A stretch of DNA of 64,000 nt from Pelagibius sp050043265 (GTDB taxonomy: Bacteria; Pseudomonadota; Alphaproteobacteria; Kiloniellales; Kiloniellaceae): the NCBI GenBank assembly GCA_050043265.1, contig JBHJIR010000081.1:1-64000 (forward strand), written 5' to 3'. Both the position numbers and the translations under genes were made by a program. Shown one piece after another: positions 43,014 to 52,626 of the stretch. Every line of letters begins with the position of its first letter. Within the stretch, counting starts at the first letter, position 1. The notes under the pieces were generated by a model. It did not search any database. It had not been told where the DNA came from and saw nothing but the letters and a program-made list of their open reading frames with translations.

Positions 43014-43813
43014 AAGACGCTGGCGGCCGTGATTTCGAACTGATCTGCGCCGCCGGCCGGCTGACCGAAAATATGCTGGTGCCAAGCGATCGCGTCGCCG
43101 CCGTCAGGCTGCCAAAGGGCGAGGGCCAAACGGTGGCCGCGGCGGAATTCACCCAAGGCCAGCTGCCAATCCCCGGCATTGCCCCGCGGCGGCGGCGCGT
43201 GCCACTCGATGCGGCGTCCCGCAATCTCCACCGGGACCCCGGACAGACCTCTCCAGATGGTGCTGCCGATCGCCTTGACGGCGGCTTCTTTCAACGTCCA
43301 GAGGGCGAGCGCTTCGCTTGCCGCCCTCTCGCCGCGGGCCTCGATGTGCCGGCGCTCGTCATCAGGATAGAAGCGGCGCGCGATTTTGAGGACCTCTGGC
43401 GCCCGGCTGAACGGCTCCACATCAATACCAACGCCCGACGCCCGCACGACGGCGAGAACGGTTTCCCGCCGCGAATGCGAAAGGCAGAAGTCGATGCCCG
43501 CCTGACGCGGGTGCTCGAGGATCAGCTTGCCCTCTGCGCCCCGGCCGAATGCCAAAGTCCCGGGATCGCAACCGAGGTGACTGGCGAGCGCTTGCCGCAG
43601 GAGGATGCGGCCCAGCCGGTAGCGCTGCGCCCGAACCGGGTTTGCCATGGATTCGAAGCGGGCCCGCTCGTCTGAACTCAGCAGGCCGTGCCCGTCTTGA
43701 CACAATTTCTCGCGCGCCAGCGCATCCTCCGGCAGAAACCACAGATGGACGTCGCCGAGCGCCAGGGCCTCGGACAGGAGGGCGCCGGGCTGCGGCTGAC
43801 CGTTTACTGCCAT
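43010..43813 (-). CDS. 4'-phosphopantetheinyl transferase of the aryl-polyene-type cluster
   Basis: 267 aa from the ATG at 43813. Sfp-type signatures: SHSRRETVLAVVRASGVGIDVEPF and the magnesium/CoA motif WTLKEAAVKAIG. It activates the two acyl carrier proteins encoded at 56733-57250 by adding the phosphopantetheine arm. It is the last gene of the cluster and overlaps the ketosynthase gene by 10 bp. Confidence 0.9.
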   Translation of the reverse strand: MAVNGQPQPGALLSEALALGDVHLWFLPEDALAREKLCQDGHGLLSSDERARFESMANPVRAQRYRLGRILLRQALASHLGCDPGTLAFGRGAEGKLILEHPRQAGIDFCLSHSRRETVLAVVRASGVGIDVEPFSRAPEVLKIARRFYPDDERRHIEARGERAASEALALWTLKEAAVKAIGSTIWRGLSGVPVEIAGRRIEWHAPPPRGNAGDWQLALGEFRRGHRLALALWQPDGGDAIAWHQHIFGQPAGGADQFEITAASVF

Positions 43814-45030
43814 CGCCGGAAAATCAGAGAGGTATTGACGCCGCCAAACGCAAAGTTGTTGGACATCACATACTCCGTCTCGATCTCCCGCCCCTCTCCC
43901 ATGATGTAGTCCAGCTCGGCGCAGCGCTCGTCCACCTGTGTCAGGTTGATCGTCGGCGCGAACCAACCCCGCTTCATCATCTCGATGGTCATCCAGGCTT
44001 CCAGGCTGCCGCAGGCGCCCAGCGTGTGGCCCATGTAGCTCTTCAGGGAGCTGATCGGCACCGGACCACCGAAGGCCGCCCGCGTTGCCTGGGACTCAGC
44101 AACGTCGCCAACGTCGGTGGCGGTGCCATGGGCGTTGACGTAACCGATGACGCCGGGCTCGAGGCCGGAATCCTGGATGGCAAGGCGTATAGCCGCTGTC
44201 ATGGTGCCGCTGGACGGCTGGGTCACATGCTGACCGTCCGTATTCGTCCCGAAGCCGACGACCTCGGCCAGGATCCTTGCCCCGCGCGCGGTCGCGTGTT
44301 CGAGGTCCTCCAGGACCATCGCTGCGGCCCCCTCTCCCACCACCAGGCCGTCACGGCTTCGGTCGAAAGGCCGCGGAGTGGTCGTCGGGGCGTCATTCAA
44401 GGTGCTGGTGGCAAAGAGCGTATCGAAGACCGTTGCCTGGGACGGGCAGAGTTCGTCGGCGCCGCCGGCGACCATGACAGTCTGCACGCCGGCGCGGATC
44501 GCTTCATAGGCCGCGCCGATTGCCAGGCTGCCGGAAGTGCAGGCCGTCGACGTCGGGATCAGGCGGCCGCAGATGCCGAAAAAGACCGATACATTGACCG
44601 CCGTCATGTGCGGCATGATCTGAATGTAAGAGTTGGCCTTCACGGAATCCGTATTGTTGGTGATCAGCATCGTCGCAAGATCGCTCAAGGCCGGCGGCGA
44701 GCCGGACGAGGAGCCGAAGGCAACGCCGGTCCGGCCGCTCTTCAGGACCGGATCATCGATCAGCCCCGCCTCTTCGAGGGCCAATTCGCTGGCGCGCGTC
44801 GCCAGCATGCCAAGCCTGCCCATGGACCGCGTGCGCTTGCGAGTATAATGCCGCGGCAGATCGAAGTCGGGCACCACGGCGGCGAGCCGACTGTTCAAGC
44901 CCTCGAAACGCTCCCACTCGGGCATGTAGCGGACGCCGCTTTGCAGGCCCTTCAGATTCGCCTCTATGTCTTCCCAGGTCACACCGATCGGACTGAGGCC
45001 GGCCATGCCTGTGATGACGACACGCTTCAT
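43804..45030 (-). CDS. Beta-ketoacyl-ACP synthase (FabF-type), cluster ketosynthase 2
   Basis: 408 aa from the ATG at 45030. The Cys-His-His triad is complete: STACTSGSLAIG, NAHGTATDVGD and YMGHTLGACGS. N-terminal VVITGMAGLSPIG is typical. Full length, so a working condensing enzyme rather than a chain-length factor. In aryl polyene clusters two such synthases extend the polyene chain. Start overlaps the reductase stop (TGATG). Confidence 0.92.
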   Translation of the reverse strand: MKRVVITGMAGLSPIGVTWEDIEANLKGLQSGVRYMPEWERFEGLNSRLAAVVPDFDLPRHYTRKRTRSMGRLGMLATRASELALEEAGLIDDPVLKSGRTGVAFGSSSGSPPALSDLATMLITNNTDSVKANSYIQIMPHMTAVNVSVFFGICGRLIPTSTACTSGSLAIGAAYEAIRAGVQTVMVAGGADELCPSQATVFDTLFATSTLNDAPTTTPRPFDRSRDGLVVGEGAAAMVLEDLEHATARGARILAEVVGFGTNTDGQHVTQPSSGTMTAAIRLAIQDSGLEPGVIGYVNAHGTATDVGDVAESQATRAAFGGPVPISSLKSYMGHTLGACGSLEAWMTIEMMKRGWFAPTINLTQVDERCAELDYIMGEGREIETEYVMSNNFAFGGVNTSLIFRRWQ

Positions 45031-45755
45031 CAGATCATTCCACCGTTCACGGAGATCACCTGCCGGGTCACATACTCCGCCTCCGGCGAAAACAGATAGG
45101 AGACCAAGGCGGCGACCTCCTCCGGACGGCCCAGCCGGCGCGCCGGAATCATTTTCAGCACCTGTTGCAGATCCATCTCCTCCGTCATCTCGGTCTCGAT
45201 CACGCCCGGTGCGACGCAGTTGACCGTGATACGCCGCTTGGCCAGCTCGACGGCCAGAGCCTTGGCGGCGGCGATCAGGCCGCCTTTGGCCGCGCTGTAA
45301 TTCACCTGGCCGCGATTTCCCATCAAGCCGGAAACCGAGGACATCGCCACGATCCGGCCGCCCTGCTTGGCCTGGACCATCGGCATCACGACCGGATGGA
45401 GGACATTGTAGAAGCCATCCAGGTTGGTGCGCATCACGATGTCCCAATCCTCCCCCGGCATGGCCGGAAAGGCGTTGTCGCGGTGAATGCCGGCATTGCA
45501 GACAACCCCATAGTACGCGCCATGGCGCGCCATGTCGTCCTCCAGGGCGCCGGCCACGGCATCGCGGTCGCCGACGTCGAACTGCAGCAGGCGTCCGGCG
45601 CCGCCCACGTCACGTATCCGGGCCTCCAGGGCCTTGGCCGCCGCTTCCCCGCGGTGGAAGTGGATCACAACCTCAAAGCCGTCAGCCGCGAGGCGTTCTG
45701 CAATCCGGTTGCCGAGGCCGCCACTGGCCCCGGTCACAAGAACCGAGCGCGTCAT
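45030..45755 (-). CDS. 3-oxoacyl-ACP reductase (FabG-type)
   Basis: 241 aa SDR from the ATG at 45755. TGASGGLGNRIAE cofactor motif, VCNAGIHRDNAF, Ser in MSSVSGLMGNRGQ and YSAAK. Ends RQVISVNGGMI as FabG does. Reduces the 3-keto group during polyene chain growth. Overlaps the dehydratase gene by 4 bp. Confidence 0.93.
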   Translation of the reverse strand: MTRSVLVTGASGGLGNRIAERLAADGFEVVIHFHRGEAAAKALEARIRDVGGAGRLLQFDVGDRDAVAGALEDDMARHGAYYGVVCNAGIHRDNAFPAMPGEDWDIVMRTNLDGFYNVLHPVVMPMVQAKQGGRIVAMSSVSGLMGNRGQVNYSAAKGGLIAAAKALAVELAKRRITVNCVAPGVIETEMTEEMDLQQVLKMIPARRLGRPEEVAALVSYLFSPEAEYVTRQVISVNGGMI

Positions 45756-46210
45756 GCCATCGCCCCTTCCAGAAAGGTTTGAGGGTCCGCCGGCTGAAAG
45801 ACATTGATACGGGCTGTCGCCAAAACGCTCTCCTCTTCGGCCACCTGGCAGCCGAAAACCGCCATCTGTCCGTCGTCCCACTCCTTGGAGACGCGGATCG
45901 TCAAATAGCTGCCCAGCGCGAAGCGATCCGAGGTCACTTCGTAGCGCCTGGTGCCCAGCAGAAAACCGATCTTGATGCCGCCGCCGGCCTGCCGGGCCTG
46001 AATACCGGAGAACAGCGCAACGGTCTGGGCCATGTATTCGATGCCGACCCAGGCCGGAACGCCGCCCAGTTTGGGCGCATAGAAGGGACAGTTCTCCGCA
46101 ATCCGCACGCCGGCCAGGGCCCAGTCGTCACCGGCATCAATCGCATCGTCGATGAGGACCATCGTGCGGCGGTGCGGCAGCAATTCCTCAACCGACCAGG
46201 GCAGCTCCAT
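45752..46210 (-). CDS. 3-hydroxyacyl-ACP dehydratase, hotdog fold (ApeP-like)
   Basis: 152 aa from the ATG at 46210, which overlaps the upstream ketosynthase stop. Starts ELLPHRRTMVLIDDAID, the usual beginning of FabZ/ApeP hotdog dehydratases, then PAWVGIEYMAQTVALFSGIQA, which includes the acidic catalytic position. Lack of reduction after dehydration would leave the conjugated double bonds of a polyene; no enoyl reductase is encoded in the cluster. Confidence 0.88.
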   Translation of the reverse strand: MELPWSVEELLPHRRTMVLIDDAIDAGDDWALAGVRIAENCPFYAPKLGGVPAWVGIEYMAQTVALFSGIQARQAGGGIKIGFLLGTRRYEVTSDRFALGSYLTIRVSKEWDDGQMAVFGCQVAEEESVLATARINVFQPADPQTFLEGAMA

Positions 46211-47409
46211 CACGCCGTCCTCCCCACCACGAGGGACACATTGTTGCCGCCGAAGGCCAGGGCATTACAAAGGAAAATGCGCTCGGCCGAAGCATCGAGC
46301 CGCTGACCCGGCACGACCAGGGAGTCGCCCAGCAACCCGTCCTCGGCTTCTCCGTCCCAGAAATGCGGCGGCAGGAGCCCTTCGGCATTGAGGGCGCTTG
46401 CCGTCAGCCAGCAATGGGCCACGCCCATCGCGCCGGCTGCCCCCAGCGTATGCCCGATGCGGCCCTTGGACGAACTGCAGGGAATTCTTTCACCGAAGAT
46501 ATCCAAGACGGCTTTGCTCTCCATCGCGTCGTTCTGTTCGGTCCCGGTGCCATGCAATTCGACGAAGGCCAGATCCTGCGGTGCAAGGCCGGCATCCTGG
46601 ATCGCCTGGCGCATGGCGAGCTTGATACCCTCTGCCTCCGGGTCCGGCGCGGTCATGCTGTAGGCATCGCAGGAAGCCCCCGCCCCCAGCAAGGCAATCT
46701 CCGATTCCTCGCGCTGCATCAAAAACACGGCCGCGCCCTCACCAATCGTCGTGCCGTCCCGATTTCGGCTGAAAGGATTGCAGCGCCCTTTCGACAATGC
46801 AGAAATCGCCTGGAAACCGCCGACCGTCAGCCGGCACAGGCTGTCGACCCCACCGACCAGAACGGCATCGGCCATACCGGCACGGAGCAGGCGGCGCCCA
46901 TCGGCGATTGCCTGGGCGCTGGAGCTGCAGGCGGTCGACACCGTGAACGCCGGCCCCGTCAGCCCCAGGTAACGCGCGGCGAGCTCGCCCGGGCTGCCCA
47001 GTTCCTGCCGCCGCATGTCGAAATCCGCCTGCAAGGCGCCCGCTTTGACAGCCTGAAAGAATGACTTCTCGCCGGCCTCCAAACCGGAAGTGCTGGTGCC
47101 GAGGACGACCGCGATCCGGCCCCGCCCGAATTTCGACATCGCAGCCTCAAGGCCGCCCCGTATCTGTTCGATCGCTTCAATCAGCAGGCCCGCATTGCGG
47201 CTGTCAAAGCCCGACAGTTCTGCCGGCAGGTGCGGCAGCCCCCCATCCACCTGCCCGACACAGACCGGCTCGCCCGACGGGAGGAGATCGTCACGGCTGG
47301 CCAACCCCGCCTTCTCTACCCGCATCAGGTTACGCGACACGGTCGCCTTGCCTCTGCCGAGGGGGCTGACGATCCCTAAGTCGGCCAGAAACACCGGATG
47401 TCCGCTCAT
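46210..47409 (-). CDS. Beta-ketoacyl-ACP synthase, cluster ketosynthase 1
   Basis: 399 aa with complete triad: STACSSSAQAIADG, ELHGTGTEQND and GRIGHTLGAAGA. N-terminus LADLGIVSPLGRGK is that of ApeO-like synthases, less like FabF. Overlaps both neighbours by 1-4 bp. Confidence 0.9.
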   Translation of the reverse strand: MSGHPVFLADLGIVSPLGRGKATVSRNLMRVEKAGLASRDDLLPSGEPVCVGQVDGGLPHLPAELSGFDSRNAGLLIEAIEQIRGGLEAAMSKFGRGRIAVVLGTSTSGLEAGEKSFFQAVKAGALQADFDMRRQELGSPGELAARYLGLTGPAFTVSTACSSSAQAIADGRRLLRAGMADAVLVGGVDSLCRLTVGGFQAISALSKGRCNPFSRNRDGTTIGEGAAVFLMQREESEIALLGAGASCDAYSMTAPDPEAEGIKLAMRQAIQDAGLAPQDLAFVELHGTGTEQNDAMESKAVLDIFGERIPCSSSKGRIGHTLGAAGAMGVAHCWLTASALNAEGLLPPHFWDGEAEDGLLGDSLVVPGQRLDASAERIFLCNALAFGGNNVSLVVGRTA

Positions 47410-47996
47410 CCCTGGCCCGCTTCGCTTTCAATGGTGTGAATCTGCAACTGATAAGGCCGATCGAAATGTTGGATGATCAGGTCGCCGTCCCCGCCGGCCG
47501 GCGGATAGTCTATCTTCACCAGAAGTTGCCGCTGGGGGCCGTAGATTTCGCGCCCGGCGGCATCCGTGCCCGGCAGCAGCCGGTTGCCGTGCCGCGACAA
47601 CTCCCGCGCAATCTGTTCCCGAGGCCAATGCGCCAGTTGAAAGTCGGAAAGGATGTGGCGTGGATCGAAAGGCAGGGCCGCGCCCTCCAGGGTGGAAGCC
47701 CTGAGGCCCTGCGAGTCCAGTTCCAAGGTAAAGAGAGGGGCGCCGATGAGCGACAGCCCCACCATGACCATCCGGTCCGCGGTAATATCCACTTCGACAC
47801 GCAGCGAGCGCTGCTCGCCATTGAATTCAGCCGTCACGATCTGGCTCAGGGAGAGAGCGTGTCCCAGGCTCCCGGGCAGCAGCGGGGTACTCAAAAGGGG
47901 GACTCCCCGCTCCGCTTCCTGCGCGTCTTCGGGCACAGCCTGGACGCAGCCGGTCAGGCCGGCCGCCAGCACGACCATGGCAATCAGCTTGATCAT
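47406..47996 (-). CDS. DUF3261-type lipoprotein of the cluster
   Basis: 196 aa, signal peptide with lipobox LTGC (Cys17). The segments SLGHALSLSQIVTAEFNG and the C-terminal YGPQRQLLVKIDYPP with HFDRPYQLQIHTIE are those of DUF3261 proteins that accompany aryl-polyene genes. Probably an outer-membrane lipoprotein that helps place the finished lipid. Overlaps both neighbours by 4 bp. Confidence 0.82.
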   Translation of the reverse strand: MIKLIAMVVLAAGLTGCVQAVPEDAQEAERGVPLLSTPLLPGSLGHALSLSQIVTAEFNGEQRSLRVEVDITADRMVMVGLSLIGAPLFTLELDSQGLRASTLEGAALPFDPRHILSDFQLAHWPREQIARELSRHGNRLLPGTDAAGREIYGPQRQLLVKIDYPPAGGDGDLIIQHFDRPYQLQIHTIESEAGQG

Positions 47997-49228
47997 CGGC
48001 CCCTGCAGAGCTCGGCCAGGACGGCGAGACGGCGCTTGGGCTGCGCCACATAGGGGTTGTCCTGGTCCCAGGCGTAGCCTGCCAGAATCGAACAGATCAT
48101 CCTTCTAATCCGAGGGTTATGGTCCCGCGAGAAGATTATGTCCTGTAAGCGGGTGTCATACCAAGCCGATACGAACTGGCGGAATGTCTCCACACCCCGG
48201 CCGAGCGGAAGCGCGTAGTCCTGCTGCCAATCCGTCGACTCTCCGCTCAGTTGCCGGTCGAGCAGGCCGGCTGCGAGGGAGGCGGACTTCAAGGCAATGG
48301 TGACCCCGGAGGAGAACACCGGGTCGATGAACCCGCCGGCATTGCCGAGCAGGGCGAAACCCGGACCGTGAAGCCTTGTGACCTGGGAAGCATAACCGGT
48401 CACCCGCCGCACCGGCACCGGATACTCCGCCCCCCGCAACAGCTCCCCCAGGCATCCGGTTTGCGCCACGATCGCCTGCAGGGCCGCCAGGGCATCGCCC
48501 GCGAAGTCCGCGAAAAACGCCTGCGGCCCTACAACTCCCAAAGACGCGGTACCGTCGGCAAAGGGGATCAGCCAGAACCAGACGAAATGATGCTCGGGAT
48601 GGACCGTGATGAGAATCTTGTTGCGGTCGAACCCGTCGTCCTCCAGGCGGTGTCGCACATGGGTGAAGATCGACTCCCGGGCGGGCCCCTCCCCCGGCGC
48701 TTCGAGATCGAGCAGACGGGCGAGGGACTTGCCGAAGCCGCTGGCATCGAGACAGAAGCGCGCGCGCAGTTCGCCCGCCCGGCCGCCCGCATCGTCATAG
48801 GAGAGACAGGCCGAGGTTTCCTCGAAGCGGGCGCCCGTCAGGGTACAGCCATAGTGGATCGCGGCGCCGGCTTTCCCGGCTTCATCCGCCAGCAGCTTGT
48901 CGAAGGGCGCGCGCTGCACCTGGAAGGTCGTCGCCTCGCCCGGCGAGAACTTGTCGGAAAAATCGAACGACGAGCGAACCCCGGCGCGCTCGCAGGCCGC
49001 CCCGTTTTTCGGCTGGAAGCCGCCGGCTTCGACGACGGACGACATACCCGCTTCGTCCAGGAAGGCCATGCACTGGGGCAGCAGGCTTTCGCCGATGGAA
49101 AACCTGGGAAAGGTCTCCCGCTCCAGCACCACCACGTCGTGGCCCTTGCGCGACAGAATACCCGCCGCGACGGCCCCGGCAGGACCCGCACCAATAATCG
49201 CCACGTCACAGGTCGGCACGGCGCTCAT
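47993..49228 (-). CDS. FAD-dependent oxidoreductase (halogenase/geranylgeranyl-reductase-like)
   Basis: 411 aa. Rossmann motif DVAIIGAGPAGAVAAGIL, then ERETFPRFSIGESLLP and the second FAD motif GFALLGNAGGFIDPVFSSGV, as in tryptophan-halogenase-like monooxygenases. The halogenase-specific WxWxIP motif is not evident in that form (FWLIPFADG is present). Members of this family occur in aryl-polyene and flexirubin clusters; they may oxidise or hydroxylate the head group. Confidence 0.85.
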   Translation of the reverse strand: MSAVPTCDVAIIGAGPAGAVAAGILSRKGHDVVVLERETFPRFSIGESLLPQCMAFLDEAGMSSVVEAGGFQPKNGAACERAGVRSSFDFSDKFSPGEATTFQVQRAPFDKLLADEAGKAGAAIHYGCTLTGARFEETSACLSYDDAGGRAGELRARFCLDASGFGKSLARLLDLEAPGEGPARESIFTHVRHRLEDDGFDRNKILITVHPEHHFVWFWLIPFADGTASLGVVGPQAFFADFAGDALAALQAIVAQTGCLGELLRGAEYPVPVRRVTGYASQVTRLHGPGFALLGNAGGFIDPVFSSGVTIALKSASLAAGLLDRQLSGESTDWQQDYALPLGRGVETFRQFVSAWYDTRLQDIIFSRDHNPRIRRMICSILAGYAWDQDNPYVAQPKRRLAVLAELCRGR

Positions 49229-51597
49229 GGTAAGTCTCCGGTGGAGTGCTGCGGGTGTGCCGCGGGAAAGGCAACCGCCGCCAAGGGCGAAAGCAGAAAC
49301 GCCGCGGAGATTCCCAGCAGCAGCGTGATTCCGAAGGCGTGGACGGCAGCAGTCGAGGAGACGGCCAGCAGCCCGAAGGCCAGCAGAGTGGTCAGCGACG
49401 ACATGGCGACGGCCAACAGCGTGGGCGTACTGCCCCCTCCGGCCTCACGAAAGAAAATGCCATAGTCGACGCCGATACCCAGGATCAGCAGAAGAGCCAT
49501 GACGTTGAACAGGCTGATAGATTCCCCCAGGAAGCCGAGGGTGCCGAAGCAGGCAATGGCGGCCCCCAGCGGCACCGCCATGACCCCCAGCGCCCCGCGC
49601 AGGCCGTAGCGCAGCAGCAGCAGCAGGGTGACAAAGATGTAAGACACCGCCGTCAGCCACAGCGTGCGACCGCGATAGTCGCTGAACAATCGGGAAAGAT
49701 CCCCGGCCCGGTCCACGAAAGTGACGCCCTGGTGTTCTTTTACGAGGCGCTCCACCGCCGTCTGGTCCGTGACGCCCTGCAGCACCAACGCCCCAATGAC
49801 ACCGTCCCCGGCGGTACCCAGCCAAAGGTGACGGAACGACGCCGAGACCGGACTGGCCAGCCAATCGGCAAGCGCCAGGGGCGGCTGTCCGGCACTCTCC
49901 TTGAAAGCCTCCAGGTAGGTCTGGCGGGCCGCATCCGGCAGACCGACAGTCTCCGCCAGGCGCTGGAAGACAGGACTGTCCGCGCGGAGCAGCGGTTCGA
50001 TGAGGGAACGGTTCTCGATCTGGCGCCGGGGCGACGGCACGAGGCTGGACAGTCCGACGAAGTCGCCGACCTTGCCGTCCCGCTTGAGCACCGCCAAAGC
50101 CTCGGCAAGGGACTCCTCCCGCTCCAGCAATTCGTTTTCATCGCGCCCGGCGACCAGGATGAACTGGCCGGCATAGTCCTGGCCGCTCAGCGCCTTGATG
50201 CGATCCTCTTCCGCCTGCACCTGGCGGTCACGGGCCTGTAGCAGACGGAAATCGTCGAGCGGTGCCAACAGCAGGCAGCCGGCCCCGGCCGGGATCAGCA
50301 GCAGCAGGACCATCCAGCCCCGCTTCCCCAGACCGCCTTCCCAAAGCCGCCGGTAGGCCGCCGCCGCCCGCGGCAACAGGGCGCCCGGCGCCGCCATCCG
50401 GCTCTTCACCAGCGGATAGAATGTCACCACGGTCAGATAGGCCGCGATCAATCCGACGCTGGAGAACACCGCCATCTCCTGCATCCCCGGGAACGGCGTG
50501 ACCAGCAGTCCGGCAATGCCGATGACGCTGGGCACCAGCCCCAGGGTGATCCCGGGGAACACCCGGCGGAGCGCCGCCGACGGCGACCAGGCCTCGGCGG
50601 TTCGGAAAGCCTCGCAGAAATAGTGCAGGGAATAGTCGACCGAGATTCCGACCAGGCTGGCGCCGAAGACCAGTGTCAGAAGGTGCACCTGCCCGAAGAC
50701 CGCAAGGCAGATCGCAAAGCCGCTTAGACAACCGACGGCAATCGACAGAAAACTCATGGCGAAGGGCGTCAACGACCGGAAGGCAACGACAAACAGCACC
50801 AGGATACCGAGCAGCGAGCCGAGACCGACGCGCGAGACCTCGCGTCGGGCCGACTCCGTCCCGGCCGCCGCATGGGGAAAGACCCCGGCCATGATTACGT
50901 CGGCACCGCCGAAGCGCTGCGGCACTGCCGCGCGGAGATCGCGGAGAGTCGGGTTCAAACGATCCTGCACCTGCAGGGAAAAAGGCGATTCCGCCAGCTG
51001 GCCGATCAGCAGGATATGGAACCGCCCTTCCGCTTCGATGCTGAGATAGCCGTCGTCAAGCTGCAGCCGGCTGCCGGCCTGCCGACCCAACTGACCGAGA
51101 TAGTCCGTCAGCAGCAGCAGCGGATCGGCTTCGATCAAACTGGAACTCAGCGCTTCGACGGGGCTGAAGTACCGCGTGAGGAGATGCCGCTCGAAAGCTG
51201 CTTCGTCGCTGGCCAGCAGGTCCCGACGCGCCTCCGTACTTAACAGAGCAAAGCGATGGGGAAAGTAGAAAGTCGCGAAGGCTCGCAGCGCATCGCTATC
51301 GCGCTTCAGCTCAAGCTCATCGAATTGGCCGGAGGTCTCGAGCTGCCCGAGCACATAATCGGCTGCCGCTTTGGCGTCGCGACCCTGCGGTGCCGAGATC
51401 ACGAAGACCAGGCGGCGTTCGGCACGCGCCAGGAACCGGTCTGCCGCTTCCTCGACGCTCTGGTGATGCACCGGAGCCGGCAGCAGATCCATCAGATCGG
51501 CATTGAGGACCGGGCCGCCGGCGAGCCGCGACGCGAGCCAGAGGCCGATCCCGGAGAGGACCAGAAGCCACAGGAGAGCACCCAGTTTACTGCGCAA
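49225..51597 (-). CDS. MMPL/RND-family exporter of the cluster
   Basis: 790 aa from a TTG at 51597 that overlaps the LolA-like gene by 11 bp; no ATG occurs until well into the protein. Twelve membrane helices in two repeats with two large periplasmic loops. Sterol-sensing-like VFGASLVGISVDYSLHYFCEA and LILGIGVDYGIFFREAGGG are the paired TM4/TM10 motifs with Asp. Presumably moves the polyene lipid out of the inner membrane towards the LolA-like carrier. Confidence 0.88.
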   Translation of the reverse strand: MRSKLGALLWLLVLSGIGLWLASRLAGGPVLNADLMDLLPAPVHHQSVEEAADRFLARAERRLVFVISAPQGRDAKAAADYVLGQLETSGQFDELELKRDSDALRAFATFYFPHRFALLSTEARRDLLASDEAAFERHLLTRYFSPVEALSSSLIEADPLLLLTDYLGQLGRQAGSRLQLDDGYLSIEAEGRFHILLIGQLAESPFSLQVQDRLNPTLRDLRAAVPQRFGGADVIMAGVFPHAAAGTESARREVSRVGLGSLLGILVLFVVAFRSLTPFAMSFLSIAVGCLSGFAICLAVFGQVHLLTLVFGASLVGISVDYSLHYFCEAFRTAEAWSPSAALRRVFPGITLGLVPSVIGIAGLLVTPFPGMQEMAVFSSVGLIAAYLTVVTFYPLVKSRMAAPGALLPRAAAAYRRLWEGGLGKRGWMVLLLLIPAGAGCLLLAPLDDFRLLQARDRQVQAEEDRIKALSGQDYAGQFILVAGRDENELLEREESLAEALAVLKRDGKVGDFVGLSSLVPSPRRQIENRSLIEPLLRADSPVFQRLAETVGLPDAARQTYLEAFKESAGQPPLALADWLASPVSASFRHLWLGTAGDGVIGALVLQGVTDQTAVERLVKEHQGVTFVDRAGDLSRLFSDYRGRTLWLTAVSYIFVTLLLLLRYGLRGALGVMAVPLGAAIACFGTLGFLGESISLFNVMALLLILGIGVDYGIFFREAGGGSTPTLLAVAMSSLTTLLAFGLLAVSSTAAVHAFGITLLLGISAAFLLSPLAAVAFPAAHPQHSTGDLP

Positions 51598-52213
51598 AGT
51601 AGGCCTGCTCCGCCGCAGTGAGTTCCGCCGGGGTCGTGACGAAATCGCTGAAAGAAAAATCGAGCGCGTCGCCCGCTGCTTCTTCGACCCTTACTTTCTC
51701 GACGAAGGCGCCGCCGGCAATCTCGATCACCGCCACGGCCACAGAAAGATCGCCGGTTTTCGGATGCAGGCGTAGCCGCCAACCGGCATCCGTCGGGAGC
51801 GCCTCGGCCTCGAATGCGCTCTGCAACACCGAAGAGTCGCCGGCCAAGGCGCCCAACAGCATGTCCGTCAGCAGGCGAAAGGCCGGATTGGCCGACATAC
51901 CGACACGCCGGGGCGCCCCCTCGCCTTCCCACTCGATCACCGCGTCGGGGCGGATCAAGTAGGTGACTTCATGGGGGTCTTCGACCTGCCAGAGAACGCC
52001 GTCTCCGGCCGCGAAAACCAGCTTGCCCCGCGATACCAGCGGACGCCCGAGCACCTTCAAAAACCGCTCCTGGCGAAAGTCGGCGCGCAGCACCGGGCTG
52101 CGCTGCAACTGCTCGGTCATCGGGGCGAAGACCTGTTCCTGGCTCGGCTGAGCGACGGCGCCCGGTGCCAGGAGAAGCAGCGCAAGGACGACAAGCGACC
52201 GGACCAGGCTCAT
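51587..52213 (-). CDS. LolA-like outer-membrane lipid/lipoprotein carrier of the cluster
   Basis: 208 aa with signal peptide (about 1-21, GAVAQPS). LolA-type segment VLRADFRQERFLKVLGRPLVSRGKLVFAAGDGVLW. A dedicated paralogue of the general LolA and probably a periplasmic carrier for the polyene lipid. Overlaps the thioesterase gene by 4 bp. Confidence 0.85.
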   Translation of the reverse strand: MSLVRSLVVLALLLLAPGAVAQPSQEQVFAPMTEQLQRSPVLRADFRQERFLKVLGRPLVSRGKLVFAAGDGVLWQVEDPHEVTYLIRPDAVIEWEGEGAPRRVGMSANPAFRLLTDMLLGALAGDSSVLQSAFEAEALPTDAGWRLRLHPKTGDLSVAVAVIEIAGGAFVEKVRVEEAAGDALDFSFSDFVTTPAELTAAEQAYFAQ

Positions 52214-52626
52214 CGCGTGACCCCCAGCTTCTCCAGCAGGATCGAGGGCGAGGCCAGCAGGAGTTCCCCCTTTGCCATATCGACCGCGACCTGAACGCTG
52301 TGGCCCTTGGTCAGGCGGGCACCGCTGGCGGCGTCGGTAATCAGATACTCGATCTTCAGCCGCAGATCATACTCCTTGAAGCGCGCCCGCACCTTGATGT
52401 CCTGGCCGAAGACTGCCGGCTTGATGTAACGGGTCTTCAACTCGATGATCGGCCAGGCATAGCCCGAGGCCTTCATCTCATTGTAGTTGTAAGCCACCTT
52501 GTCCAGCAGCGCACAGCGGGCGATTTCGAAGTACTTGGCGTAGTGGCCGTGCCAGACGATCTCCATAGCATCGACATCGTGGAACGGCACGGTGAGGGTC
52601 ACTTCGGCCTCAGGCAAAGCTGTCAT
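52210..52626 (-). CDS. Hotdog acyl-CoA/ACP thioesterase (4HBT/YbgC-like)
   Basis: 138 aa. FHDVDAMEIVWHGHYAKYFEIAR is the 4HBT active-site segment (Asp and the following His/Glu). Found in this position of aryl-polyene clusters. Could release or edit acyl chains. Confidence 0.87.
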   Translation of the reverse strand: MTALPEAEVTLTVPFHDVDAMEIVWHGHYAKYFEIARCALLDKVAYNYNEMKASGYAWPIIELKTRYIKPAVFGQDIKVRARFKEYDLRLKIEYLITDAASGARLTKGHSVQVAVDMAKGELLLASPSILLEKLGVTR

